A stretch of 64,000 bases of DNA from the NCBI GenBank assembly GCA_947498325.1, contig CANMKE010000023.1, positions 20,397-84,396 on the forward strand, given 5' to 3'. Origin of the DNA: an uncultured Persicobacter sp. (GTDB lineage Bacteria; Bacteroidota; Bacteroidia; Cytophagales; Cyclobacteriaceae). The position numbers and the translations under genes were made by a program. A model generated the notes under the pieces. The model saw only the letters and a program-made list of their open reading frames with translations, was not told the DNA's origin and did no database searches. Below, one piece after another: positions 8,217 to 16,662 of the stretch (position 1 is its first letter; each line of letters opens with the position of its first letter).

Positions 8217-11153
8217 TTACTCCACTTTTCTGACCGTTTTCTGATATTGTTGGCCCAGGTGCGTCCATTTAACAATAATGGTTTGCTGCTGTAAAGCACT
8301 CAACTCATAGCGCATGCCTGCGGTGGCTTTCGTCTGAAGGATAAGCTGACCAAGCGTATTGGCGATCAGCAACTGCCCCTCTTTGAGTACCTTTAAGTTC
8401 CACTGCTGCCCATCTGCTTCAAATGTGAATGGCGGAAGCTGGCTGTTCGTTCCGCCCGATAGTGGTGTGTTTGGTGCTCCGGCACCCGGCCCGATGAACA
8501 AATTAATCGTGCGCTCCAGGCCAATAACTTGCTGTTGGCCATTGAATGAAAATGGGGTGAATTCTATGACATAATTCGACTTGTCTTCAAAGATAATATC
8601 GGAGAGCCTGATCAGTTCGTTCGCTGCTACGACCGTCAGAACTTCACCATCCACCTCAATGCTGACGCTGTCGGTTTGCGCACTTTCAAATTTCAGAAAA
8701 TCATTGATAAAGGAATCAAGGGTGAGGGTGTCGGTGGTGTTAAGGGTTTTTACTTCCGTAACCCGGTCATCTTCAATTAATTTTATTGCAGTAATTGTTG
8801 GGTTGATGTTAACCACACCCTCATCAATTCGCCCATCACAATTATTGTCAATGTTGTCGGCAATTTCCGTCGCACTCGGGTTAATCTGCGGATTTTGGTC
8901 GTCACAGTCCTGATTGTTGTCGACAAAACCCGTGGGCTGCTGGCAATCTGCCACGGTTTCATTTGGATCTCCAAAGCCATCATTATCAGCATCGGCATAC
9001 CATACAGGAATAATTTGATCGGGGTTTGGTAAAGTTGGGCAGTTATCGAGCTCATCGCTGATGCCGTCGTTGTCGCCGTCAATGGTTATGCCTTCATCAA
9101 TCTGCCCATCACAGTTATTGTCAATGTTGTCGGCAATTTCCGTTGCATTCGGGTTAATCTGCGGATTTTGGTCGTCACAGTCCTGATTGTTGGCAACAAA
9201 ACCCGTGGGCTGCTGGCAATCTGCCACGGCTTCATTTGGATCTCCAAAGCCATCATTATCGGCATCAGCATACCATACAGGAATGATTTGATCGGGGTTC
9301 GGCACAGTTGGGCAGTTATCGAGCTCATCGCTGATGCCGTCGTTGTCGCCGTCAATGGTCATGCCTTCATCAATCTGCCCATCACAATTATTGTCTTTCC
9401 CGTCAGGAAGTTCCTCCGCAAAAGGGAAGGTATTGGGGTCGCTATCATCACAGTCATCACTATTTTCTACAAAACCCAACGGTTTGAGGCAATCCTGTAT
9501 TGTGTTGTTGGGGTCACCGAAACCATCTTTATCCTGATCCGCAAAAAAGGTGATAAATTGCTGATCGGGATTGGGGGTTTCCGGACAATTGTCCAGGGCA
9601 TCAATAATGCCATCGTTATCCGTATCGGGAAAACCTTCATCAATCTGTCCATCGCAATTATTGTCGATATTATCCGCCTTTTCAGGTGCCTGCGGAAAGA
9701 TGGTCTCATCGTTGTCATTACAGTCTCCAGCCAATTCCACATAGCCCTCCAAAGGGGTGCAAGAGGTAATAAAGTCGTCAGTATTTCCGAAGCCGTCCTC
9801 ATCATTGTCCAAATAGTAGGTGGTCAGTATTTGGTCGGGGTTGGGCTGATCGGGACAATTGTCAAGTTCGTCAATAATGCCATCGTTATCCGTGTCGGGA
9901 AAACCTTCGTCCACCTGTCCATCACAATTATTGTCGATATTGTCGGCAATTTCCAACTGTTCAGGATGGATATTCACCTGCTGATCATCGCAATCTCCAG
10001 CCCGCGCCACATAGCCAACAGGGGCGATGCAATCCTGCAAGTTGGTGGCAGGGTCGTCCACTCCATAGCCATCATTGTCCTTGTCCACATACCATATCGG
10101 GATCTGCTGGTCTGGGTTGGGAGCGTCTGGGCAGGTGTCGATATCATCGGTAATGCCGTCGCCATCCTGATCGTCATCCTCCACATTTTCATCAATTTTA
10201 ACGATGAGAGGGTTTGAGGTCTTCAGGGGCTGTCCGTCCTGATCCACAAGTGTCGCCATGATGAAAAAGAAGCCTTCGTTATCGTTCTCAGGAAATAGAT
10301 CGACCTCAATGGCGACGTTGCCATTGGTAAGGGTGCCGAAAAATTGGTTCACGGTAATGATCGTATTGGCTTCGTAAGCAGCGAAAGGAAGATTGGTATT
10401 GGCAGGCTGATATTGGCCTCCCTGTAAAATGGTCAGTTCATATTTTGCATTGGGAGTGCCGGCGATACTGATGGTTTGTGCACTGCTGAAACGGGTTACC
10501 GGACTGCTCGGGTCGTTGTTAAGCCCAATGGTAACAGCCTGCTGGGGGCTTATCGGTAACTTTGCCCATGCACCTGCAAGGGTGTTTTTGCGCGCTGCCA
10601 ACTTAGCCATCTGGCTGCTGCCGTCGCTGTACATAACCGTAACGGTAGCCCCGATGAGTTCCATGCCTGAAACACTTCCGGTATCGTTCGGGCCGGGGGC
10701 AGGCAAACCTTTGATGCTTCGTGGATCGACATCCACAGAAAAGAAACTGCTTTCCTGCGGTTCAAAATTATTGTAATTGACCGTCATGACAAGGTAGCCG
10801 TCTTCATCGCTGCCATTTGCAAAGGAGGCATCCTGAACTTCCGCTTGGTTTGCAGGGTCGTCGTTGGTGAAATCTTTGGCAACAAGGTCTCCTGCTTTTC
10901 CTGCAGGGTCGAAAACCATCCCTTGAACCAATGCGGTGGAGAGGTCGATGCGCACACTGCTGATGTTTTGGTTGTCAGCCGACAAATTGGTGATGGCAAA
11001 TGAGTTGGAGCTGTAAGTGGAACCGAGAAGCTTGTTTTTGATATTGTCTTCCCTGTGAATTTCAATCAGGCAGGATTGTGCTGATAAACAATGGGTAATG
11101 AGGGTGATCAGCAATAGAGAAAAGGCAATTCGGATAGTAGTTATTTTTATCAT
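8217..11153 (-). CDS. Secreted MopE/TSP3 calcium-repeat protein, T9SS-like tail
   Basis: 978 residues with a signal peptide (about 1-25, ending LSAQ). Residues about 30-315 are beta-rich and unassigned. Residues about 318-781 hold five alternating modules: a thrombospondin-type-3-like acidic repeat (DGDNDGISDELDNCP) and a MopE-type putative metal-binding motif (DCDDQ...IDNNCDGQIDEG). Such Asp/Asn/Gly repeats bind calcium in characterised TSP3 proteins. The last about 70 residues (GQLILQTKATAGMRYELSAL) look like a type A T9SS sorting domain, so the protein is likely exported and anchored or released at the surface. It converges on the propeller regulator with 13 bases between stop codons. Adhesin or matrix role is inference. 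Confidence 0.85.
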   Translation of the reverse strand: MIKITTIRIAFSLLLITLITHCLSAQSCLIEIHREDNIKNKLLGSTYSSNSFAITNLSADNQNISSVRIDLSTALVQGMVFDPAGKAGDLVAKDFTNDDPANQAEVQDASFANGSDEDGYLVMTVNYNNFEPQESSFFSVDVDPRSIKGLPAPGPNDTGSVSGMELIGATVTVMYSDGSSQMAKLAARKNTLAGAWAKLPISPQQAVTIGLNNDPSSPVTRFSSAQTISIAGTPNAKYELTILQGGQYQPANTNLPFAAYEANTIITVNQFFGTLTNGNVAIEVDLFPENDNEGFFFIMATLVDQDGQPLKTSNPLIVKIDENVEDDDQDGDGITDDIDTCPDAPNPDQQIPIWYVDKDNDGYGVDDPATNLQDCIAPVGYVARAGDCDDQQVNIHPEQLEIADNIDNNCDGQVDEGFPDTDNDGIIDELDNCPDQPNPDQILTTYYLDNDEDGFGNTDDFITSCTPLEGYVELAGDCNDNDETIFPQAPEKADNIDNNCDGQIDEGFPDTDNDGIIDALDNCPETPNPDQQFITFFADQDKDGFGDPNNTIQDCLKPLGFVENSDDCDDSDPNTFPFAEELPDGKDNNCDGQIDEGMTIDGDNDGISDELDNCPTVPNPDQIIPVWYADADNDGFGDPNEAVADCQQPTGFVANNQDCDDQNPQINPNATEIADNIDNNCDGQIDEGITIDGDNDGISDELDNCPTLPNPDQIIPVWYADADNDGFGDPNETVADCQQPTGFVDNNQDCDDQNPQINPSATEIADNIDNNCDGRIDEGVVNINPTITAIKLIEDDRVTEVKTLNTTDTLTLDSFINDFLKFESAQTDSVSIEVDGEVLTVVAANELIRLSDIIFEDKSNYVIEFTPFSFNGQQQVIGLERTINLFIGPGAGAPNTPLSGGTNSQLPPFTFEADGQQWNLKVLKEGQLLIANTLGQLILQTKATAGMRYELSALQQQTIIVKWTHLGQQYQKTVRKVE
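8821..9366 (-). repeat. Two near-identical 273-bp tandem units
   Basis: Units 8821-9093 and 9094-9366 are nearly the same at DNA level and each encode 91 residues (one TSP3-like plus one MopE module). The other three modules of the same gene (to about 10200) are clearly more diverged, so this pair reflects a recent duplication or conversion. Confidence 0.85.
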
Positions 11154-11341
11154 TTGAGCTCCCAGTTAGGTTCTGTTAGGATAACTAAGTTGCCTTCTTA
11201 GTGTTAAGATATCTCTATTTTTTGTTTATTTATTCGATGCTTATGAATATGAAGTATTGCGATTTTAATTTTTAAATATCATATACTGATATTATGAAGC
11301 AGGCTTCCTGTCATTTCAGCAAGCCCGCTGAAGCAAATATC

Positions 11342-11638
11342 CTATTTACGGTATTTGCCAATTTTATCCTCAATCGATACATCAGCCGATCTGCGGGTCT
11401 GAATTTTGATGTTAGTGATGATTTGCTCGGCTCCTGCCGCATAACAAGCTTGTTGCACTTGCTTTACCAATGCCATTACTTCATCATAAGGCCCTTCGAT
11501 AACGGTCTCAAAAGGACAAACCTCATAGGTCAAGCCTGAATTTTGAATGGCTTCAATGCCGGCATCTACCAAGGTATAAGGGTGGATGTCTTTTGCTGAA
11601 GGCAGTACCTGAACAGCAACGTTTACGATATTTTCCAT
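11342..11638 (-). CDS. MTH1187/YqgV-family thiamine-binding protein
   Basis: 98 residues matching the small ferredoxin-fold family (Pfam thiamine_BP, formerly DUF77): N-terminal NVAVQVLPS, a central SGLTYEVCPFETVIEG and a C-terminal IITNIKIQTRR. Family members bind thiamine or its derivatives and often sit with thiamine transport or lipid-biogenesis genes; here no partner gene is adjacent. No signal peptide, so cytosolic. Divergent from the MFS gene, from which it is separated by about 450 bases. Confidence 0.85.
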   Translation of the reverse strand: MENIVNVAVQVLPSAKDIHPYTLVDAGIEAIQNSGLTYEVCPFETVIEGPYDEVMALVKQVQQACYAAGAEQIITNIKIQTRRSADVSIEDKIGKYRK

Positions 11639-12084
11639 GTGATTCTATTGTTTGAGGTAAATATCGAAGGTTTATTGTTGTGATGGTAGCTAAGGGCACT
11701 CTTTTTTAAAGTTTTGAAGTGGCCTGTTGAAAATACGCCATCATCCCAATCAAAAACATGATTTCTACCGCCGTAGGGAAGTTGCGTGCAACGTCCGTAC
11801 CGATTGGTACAAAAATATTCGACTGCTTAGCCACGCAACCCGTAAATAATGCCTGCTATTTAAATGAGAAACCCTTCTGAAAAAAGAATGAAAAGTGATT
11901 TCAGATTGACGAAATAAAAAAATCAGGTCGGATTTACGGGGCATGCCACTCATACAGGTTTACAGACGACATTGAGATTTTCGCAGTCGATGGGTCGATA
12001 TGTTGAAAATTCCTCGACGAAACCTGCTGATATCGTGAATAAATACGGCAAAATGAGTAATTTTGTCGCTGATCTTCAAATACT
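11639..12084. other. 446-base gap without a supported gene
   Basis: No credible ORF. It holds two short palindromes (GTTGC/GCAAC at 11781-11792 and GTACC/GGTAC at 11797-11810) and a long-range inverted pair CCCGTAAAT (11839-11847) with ATTTACGGG (11932-11940). These might be a degraded mobile-element remnant or operators; nothing decides it. Confidence 0.3.
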
Positions 12085-13275
12085 ATGAATAAATTTCAGA
12101 TTGACGCTATTCGCAAAGTACCGATGTACCGGTATTTATTGCTACTCTCGATTGCCTCGGCCATTGCCTTTCAGGGATGGAGAACGCTTTTTAATAATTT
12201 TGCTGTAGATGAAATAGGGCTGAACGGTTTTAATGTTGGCTTTATTCAGTCTGTTCGCGAAATTCCAGGCTTTCTGAGCCTTTTGGTGGTGTACCTGCTG
12301 TTGATTTTTAAGGAACACCGCCTTTCTGCTTACTCGATTCTTACCCTTGGACTTGGCGTGTTGCTGACGGGTTTTTTCCCTTCCTATTTTGGGCTGGCGG
12401 CAACCACACTGATCATGTCAGTTGGCTTTCATTATTTTGAAACCACCAACCAGTCCCTGACCTTGCAGTATTTCGACCGCCTTCAGGCACCTGTGGTATT
12501 TGCGCGTATTCGGTCAATTTCTGCCATTTCCAATATTGCTGTCGGGCTGGGGATTTTTATTACCGCCAGCTTTCTGACTTTCAAGAATCAGTATTTAATT
12601 ATTGGTTTGGCCGCAGTGGGCATTGCCATTTGGGCGCTGTTGAAAAATCCTGTTGACAACTCCCTTCCTGCGCAGCATAAAAAAATGATTCTTAGGAAAA
12701 AGTACTGGCTTTTTTATGTGTTGAATTTACTCAGTGGTGCCCGCCGACAAATTTTTGTGGTTTTTGCGGTTTTTCTGCTGGTAAAAAAGTACGATTTCAG
12801 TATTCAGGAAATTACTGTGCTGTTTGTGCTCAATAACATTATCGCCTATTTCTTCAATCCTTTAATTGGCAAAGGAATCAATAAGTTTGGGGAGCGAAAA
12901 ATCCTTTCAATGGAATACGCTTCGCTGTTCATCATCTTTCTGGCTTATGCTTTTCTGGAAAACAGATGGATTGTGGCTGGGCTTTATATTTTTGATCATA
13001 TCTTCTTTAATTTTTCCATTGCCATTAAAACGTTCTTTCAAAAGACGGCCGACCCGCAGGACATTGCCCCATCAATGGGTATGGCCTTTACGATTAACCA
13101 CTTGACGGCAGTGGTGATTCCCGTGGTGGGTGGCGCGCTATGGTTGATTGACTGGCAAATTCCATTCATCGCCGCGGCGGTATTAAGCTTGGTCTCGCTT
13201 TATTTTGCACAGAAAATCCACATTCCCGAGCAAGAAGCCGAGGTCATTCCCAAAGCACCCGTCGGGCAGCAATAG
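12085..13275 (+). CDS. MFS transporter, substrate unknown
   Basis: 396 residues with about twelve hydrophobic helices and a short basic cytosolic loop between the halves (about residues 200-215, HKKMILRKKYW), the usual major facilitator layout. The N-terminus has no signal peptide. Conserved-looking features include ETTNQSLTLQYFDR near helix 4 and GKGINKFGERKIL between later helices (motif-A-like). I do not recognise the subfamily. The following gene for a peroxiredoxin-like protein starts about 90 bases on, so co-transcription is possible but not shown. Confidence 0.85.
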   Translation: MNKFQIDAIRKVPMYRYLLLLSIASAIAFQGWRTLFNNFAVDEIGLNGFNVGFIQSVREIPGFLSLLVVYLLLIFKEHRLSAYSILTLGLGVLLTGFFPSYFGLAATTLIMSVGFHYFETTNQSLTLQYFDRLQAPVVFARIRSISAISNIAVGLGIFITASFLTFKNQYLIIGLAAVGIAIWALLKNPVDNSLPAQHKKMILRKKYWLFYVLNLLSGARRQIFVVFAVFLLVKKYDFSIQEITVLFVLNNIIAYFFNPLIGKGINKFGERKILSMEYASLFIIFLAYAFLENRWIVAGLYIFDHIFFNFSIAIKTFFQKTADPQDIAPSMGMAFTINHLTAVVIPVVGGALWLIDWQIPFIAAAVLSLVSLYFAQKIHIPEQEAEVIPKAPVGQQ

Positions 13276-13364
13276 TTCAGGGCTTTGGTCTTTATCATGA
13301 CATTTTTCTTCTCTGATATTCTTTAGGTTTGGTCATTATAAAAATCCAAACAGACAGAACTACC

Positions 13365-13997
13365 ATGAAAAATTTCATTTTATTATTACTGATCACCCTA
13401 TTTTCTTCGACTGTATATGCCCAGTCAAAGCAGGATTTTACCAAATACGGTGTGAAATCAGGAACCTTGGGTGAGGGCTTACAGGTTGGCGATACCGCAC
13501 CAGACATTTCGGGGGTGGATCAGCACGGCAAGCAGGTTTCTTTGAATTCAATGCTGAAACAAGGTCCTGTAGCGGTGGTTTTCTATCGTGGTTACTGGTG
13601 TCCGGTTTGTAATCGGGAACTGAAGTCGTTGCAGAATAATATCGCCATGATCACCGAAGCAGGTGGTCAGGTATTGGTCGTTTCGCCAGAGAAGCGTTCT
13701 GAAGTGCAGAAAATCGCAAGCAAAGTAGAGGCTTCTTTTCCGATTGTAGGAGAGGCGCAACAGGTTGTGAACGATTATAAGGTCGGTTTTGAAGTCACCG
13801 ACGGCTATCAGGAGAAAGTAGATAAGATGTTAAGCATTGACATTGCAGAAAAGAATGCGGCCGATAAAGCCCTGCTGCCAGTGCCAGCAACCTTCGTTGT
13901 TGGGCAGGACGGTAAAGTGGTTTATCGCCAGTTCGATCCAAATTACAGAAATCGCGCTTCTGCCGAGGACATCACCAAAGCGATCAAAAGCATTTAA
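13365..13997 (+). CDS. Exported AhpC/TSA-type thioredoxin-fold protein
   Basis: I chose the ATG at 13365, not the in-frame ATG 36 bases upstream, because it gives a clean signal peptide (MKNFILLLLITLFSSTVYAQ). The mature part has a thioredoxin/peroxiredoxin fold with VGDTAPDISG, then FYRGYWCPVCN with a CxxC pair (Cys79 and Cys82), and the cis-Pro region LLPVPATFVVG. Peroxiredoxin-like (PRX-like2/AhpC-TSA) proteins with CPxC are thiol-disulfide reductases or peroxidases. Location is periplasmic. It is followed by a strong terminator. Confidence 0.9.
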   Translation: MKNFILLLLITLFSSTVYAQSKQDFTKYGVKSGTLGEGLQVGDTAPDISGVDQHGKQVSLNSMLKQGPVAVVFYRGYWCPVCNRELKSLQNNIAMITEAGGQVLVVSPEKRSEVQKIASKVEASFPIVGEAQQVVNDYKVGFEVTDGYQEKVDKMLSIDIAEKNAADKALLPVPATFVVGQDGKVVYRQFDPNYRNRASAEDITKAIKSI

Positions 13998-14020
13998 GCG
14001 ATTGAGTCACCAATATTACT

Positions 14021-14050
14021 GCCCCAGACCTCTTGGTTTGGGGCTTTTTT
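14021..14050 (+). terminator. Terminator after the peroxiredoxin-like gene
   Basis: GCCCCA (14021-14026) pairs with TGGGGC (14039-14044), with CC/GG inside, then six T residues. Confidence 0.85.
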
Positions 14051-14293
14051 ATATCCCAAAACGATTACTGAATGCTCCATAACAGGCTATATTTTAGTTT
14101 TTTATCATTAATTTTCGCCCGTTCTTTTGTTAATAATCAGCCTTGCAAGCTGCTCAAGGCGGTTTTTGCCCTTCATGTTATTTTCTCCCTCACCACTGCG
14201 GATGTGGATTGCGAAAAATATCAGATGTGGTTTAGTTAGAGCTTCAACACTACTATCATTGAAAACAATGTGGTAACAAAAATTAATAACAAC

Positions 14294-14749
14294 ATGAACA
14301 AGTTTTTCGCAATTTTAATGGTTTTAGTAGCAGGTTTAATGTCGTGTAGCGATAATGACGAGGTAACTCCTTGGGACCGTGATGCTACACAACGTGCATT
14401 TGAATCAGCATTTGTAAGTCAGTCATCGTCAGTATTTGAAGTTACTGAATCAGGTGAACTTGGCGAGCTGTTAGGGGAAGTGATTCCTTCTTCTATAAAT
14501 ATTGAGAGCCAGATTGAAGAAGGACAATACGCTGGTATACTTGTGATTGGAGGGAAAACCCCTAAAGACGACGAAGTTGAAATGCCGATCACTTTGGGTG
14601 GAGAGTTTCTTGACCTTGGCGACATGAAAGCATTCCAAATTGAAGGTGAACTGGAAGTTTCCCCTGCTGGTGGAGATGAGGACGATGAGCCTGTAAACCT
14701 TCCTGCTGACGGAAAGTATTATATCGTTCCAACAGTGTCTCCTTATTAA
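14294..14749 (+). CDS. Small acidic lipoprotein of unknown function
   Basis: 151 residues from the ATG at 14294 (the upstream GTG at 14270 would add eight unlikely residues). The N-terminus MNKFFAILMVLVAGLMSC is a lipoprotein signal with a lipobox ending at Cys18 followed by SDNDE, a surface-export-like acidic start seen in this phylum. The mature part is acidic and Gly/Glu rich with no motif I know. It has its own terminator (14785-14808). Confidence 0.75.
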   Translation: MNKFFAILMVLVAGLMSCSDNDEVTPWDRDATQRAFESAFVSQSSSVFEVTESGELGELLGEVIPSSINIESQIEEGQYAGILVIGGKTPKDDEVEMPITLGGEFLDLGDMKAFQIEGELEVSPAGGDEDDEPVNLPADGKYYIVPTVSPY

Positions 14750-14784
14750 TTAGACAATTAGTAATTGTATTGATAGATGTTTAG

Positions 14785-14808
14785 AGCCACCTCAGGGTGG
14801 CTTTTTTT
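14785..14808 (+). terminator. Terminator of the small lipoprotein gene
   Basis: Perfect 7-bp stem AGCCACC/GGTGGCT with a TCAG loop, followed by a run of seven T residues. Confidence 0.9.
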
Positions 14809-14848
14809 CATTTGACATTTATAATTATTTATACCAAATTTGTAGTCC

Positions 14849-15214
14849 ATGCTATCATACCTAAGACATATCGCACAACAGGGCCTCACCATCGTTATGG
14901 TGATGGTTTTGCTGAACAACAGTGTGAATGTTGATGATACTTTGCTCGGGCGTGGAAGTGCCAGTATGGACAATGAGATTGAGTCCTTTTTGGAATTGCT
15001 TCTCACCTCTATTAATGCAGACTGGACGTTCGATGATGCCCCAGAAGGGCAGGATGAAAAGCAGCACGTTAGTGTGGTAAAGGCCCTGTACATGCAAAAG
15101 GTCGCCGTGCCTGATTTTAATGGACGCATGCTCTCTACCGAGGACATTATCTTTTATTTGTCCATTTATCAGGGATTATCCACCTCTCCGCTGACCCCGC
15201 CACCGCTCGCTTGA
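14849..15214 (+). CDS. Unknown small protein ahead of a porin
   Basis: 121 residues. The start has one hydrophobic helix (about 12-24, GLTIVMVMVLLNN), either a membrane anchor or an uncleaved signal; the rest is acidic and helical (NEIESFLELLLTSIN) and ends in a proline-rich tail. I do not recognise it. It lies directly before the porin gene on the same strand with 62 bases between, and its stop codon sits in the left arm of an inverted repeat, so it may share regulation with the porin. Confidence 0.5.
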   Translation: MLSYLRHIAQQGLTIVMVMVLLNNSVNVDDTLLGRGSASMDNEIESFLELLLTSINADWTFDDAPEGQDEKQHVSVVKALYMQKVAVPDFNGRMLSTEDIIFYLSIYQGLSTSPLTPPPLA

Positions 15215-15263
15215 TATAACCATCGTTTTTTTTGTGCACAAGCACACCTTTAGTTTATATCAA
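15211..15263. promoter_or_regulatory. Nested palindromes before the porin gene
   Basis: TTGATATAA (15211-15219) is exactly inverted as TTATATCAA (15255-15263). Inside lies a second hairpin, TGTGC/GCACA around ACAA (about 15233-15246). The right arm ends 13 bases before the porin ATG. It may be an operator or a leader hairpin that controls porin translation. Confidence 0.4.
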
Positions 15264-15276
15264 GTAGCAGTAAAAT

Positions 15277-16560
15277 ATGAAAAATTTTATCTTAGGAGCA
15301 TTGATGCTTCTTTGTGCGCCTGTTTTTGCGCAATCCGTTTCGGACACCCTTGCCGTTGAAGGGAATAACAGTGTGATTTCTGAGCTGAAATACATCAAGC
15401 AGTCGGGCTTTGCCAATGCTTCCTCTAAAATTTTTACCGCCGATCGCCGCTTTACCATCAGTGGTTTTGGGGAGATGAACGCGGTGGGGTATCAGTTTGA
15501 TATTCCCAACAAAGGAGATAAAGAGATTGAGCAGTATTATACAAATCTATATCGTTTGGGAACATACTTTGGGTATCGTTTTTCCGATAAAATCATCTTT
15601 ATGAGTGAGTTGCAGATAGAATATTTGCAGGATGGTTTTTTTCAGGGAAAAGACCACTTCGAGTATAACCTGGAGGCTTCCCTGGATTTCCTTTTTCACC
15701 ATAGTTTTAATTTAAGGGTAGGTAATTACCCGCTGAGTCTGGGTTGGGTAAATGTGAATGAAGAGCCCATCGGTTTCTATTCTGTGAATCGACCTGAAGT
15801 GGAGCGTACCATTATCCCTTCGCAATGGCTCGAGCAGGGATTCCTGATTTACGGTAGCCCAATCGCCGATTCTGAATACCAGTTTGGGGTTACCAAAGGA
15901 ATGGACGGCAGTCAGTTTACCTCTGGAACATGGATTCGTGATGGCCGCTATACTTCCTGGACAGAGTGGCCCGAAGGGATGGCTTTTAATGGGAAGCTGT
16001 CTTATGGGCATGAGGACCGCAGTTTAATTTCCTTGGCGGGTTATTATGGCGATGTGTCTCGTGGCTATACCTTTGAAAATGGGGATAAACTCGATGCGCA
16101 ACTCGGTTTGGTTACCTTGGTAGGGGCACATAACATTGGGAATTTCACCCTTTTTGGTTTGTATACCCACGGCTGGCTGACGGGTACCGATCAGATTTTT
16201 GATATCGGTAATGAGCTGTTGGGAAGCCGTACTGAAGGCTATTATATTGAGGGGCGTTACAATATTATGCCGCATATTTTGCCAAACAGCGACTGGAAAT
16301 TGCCATTATTTGTGCGTTATGAGCGAATGAACACCCATAAATCTATTGATGGTCAACTGATCGACAAACTTGAAGCGATGGAGGATTTATCTTCCGTGCG
16401 TGGGGATTTAAAAGACCTGGAGATTGTTACGGTAGGTTTGAATTTCAGACCTAAAAGAAACTGGACCTTCAAAATGAATTATCAGTTCAGAACCAACAAA
16501 TACGAAAATACAGAAGCCGAACCAAACCAGCTGGAGTTTGGCGTAGGATTTATCTTCTAA
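15277..16560 (+). CDS. Outer-membrane beta-barrel porin
   Basis: 427 residues with a signal peptide (MKNFILGALMLLCAPVFAQ) and then an amphipathic beta pattern to the end, closing with an aromatic C-terminal residue (LEFGVGFIF), as usual for outer-membrane barrels. The ISGFGEMNAVGYQFD opening and the FNLRVGNYPLSLGWVN stretch resemble the phosphate-selective/OprO-P-like porin family of Bacteroidota. Solute is not evident. It ends in a long terminator. Confidence 0.8.
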   Translation: MKNFILGALMLLCAPVFAQSVSDTLAVEGNNSVISELKYIKQSGFANASSKIFTADRRFTISGFGEMNAVGYQFDIPNKGDKEIEQYYTNLYRLGTYFGYRFSDKIIFMSELQIEYLQDGFFQGKDHFEYNLEASLDFLFHHSFNLRVGNYPLSLGWVNVNEEPIGFYSVNRPEVERTIIPSQWLEQGFLIYGSPIADSEYQFGVTKGMDGSQFTSGTWIRDGRYTSWTEWPEGMAFNGKLSYGHEDRSLISLAGYYGDVSRGYTFENGDKLDAQLGLVTLVGAHNIGNFTLFGLYTHGWLTGTDQIFDIGNELLGSRTEGYYIEGRYNIMPHILPNSDWKLPLFVRYERMNTHKSIDGQLIDKLEAMEDLSSVRGDLKDLEIVTVGLNFRPKRNWTFKMNYQFRTNKYENTEAEPNQLEFGVGFIF

Positions 16561-16568
16561 AAAGTACA

Positions 16569-16627
16569 GGAAGCCCCACATAAGCACGGTAATGGTAGTG
16601 TTTTATCGTGCATGGGCTTCCTTTTTT
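16569..16627 (+). terminator. Long two-part terminator of the porin gene
   Basis: GGAAGCCC (16569-16576) pairs with GGGCTTCC (16614-16621), with an inner GCACG/CGTGC helix, then six T residues. Confidence 0.85.
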
Positions 16628-16662
16628 CATGCTCAGAATGTTGCTACTGCCGCACGGGCTGG

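Noticed and set aside
9168..10217. Long plus-strand ORF of 349 codons
   Set aside because: It lies antisense to the MopE/TSP3 repeat gene. Its repetitive Ile/Val-rich product is a mirror of the Asp/Asn/Gly repeats and has no domain.
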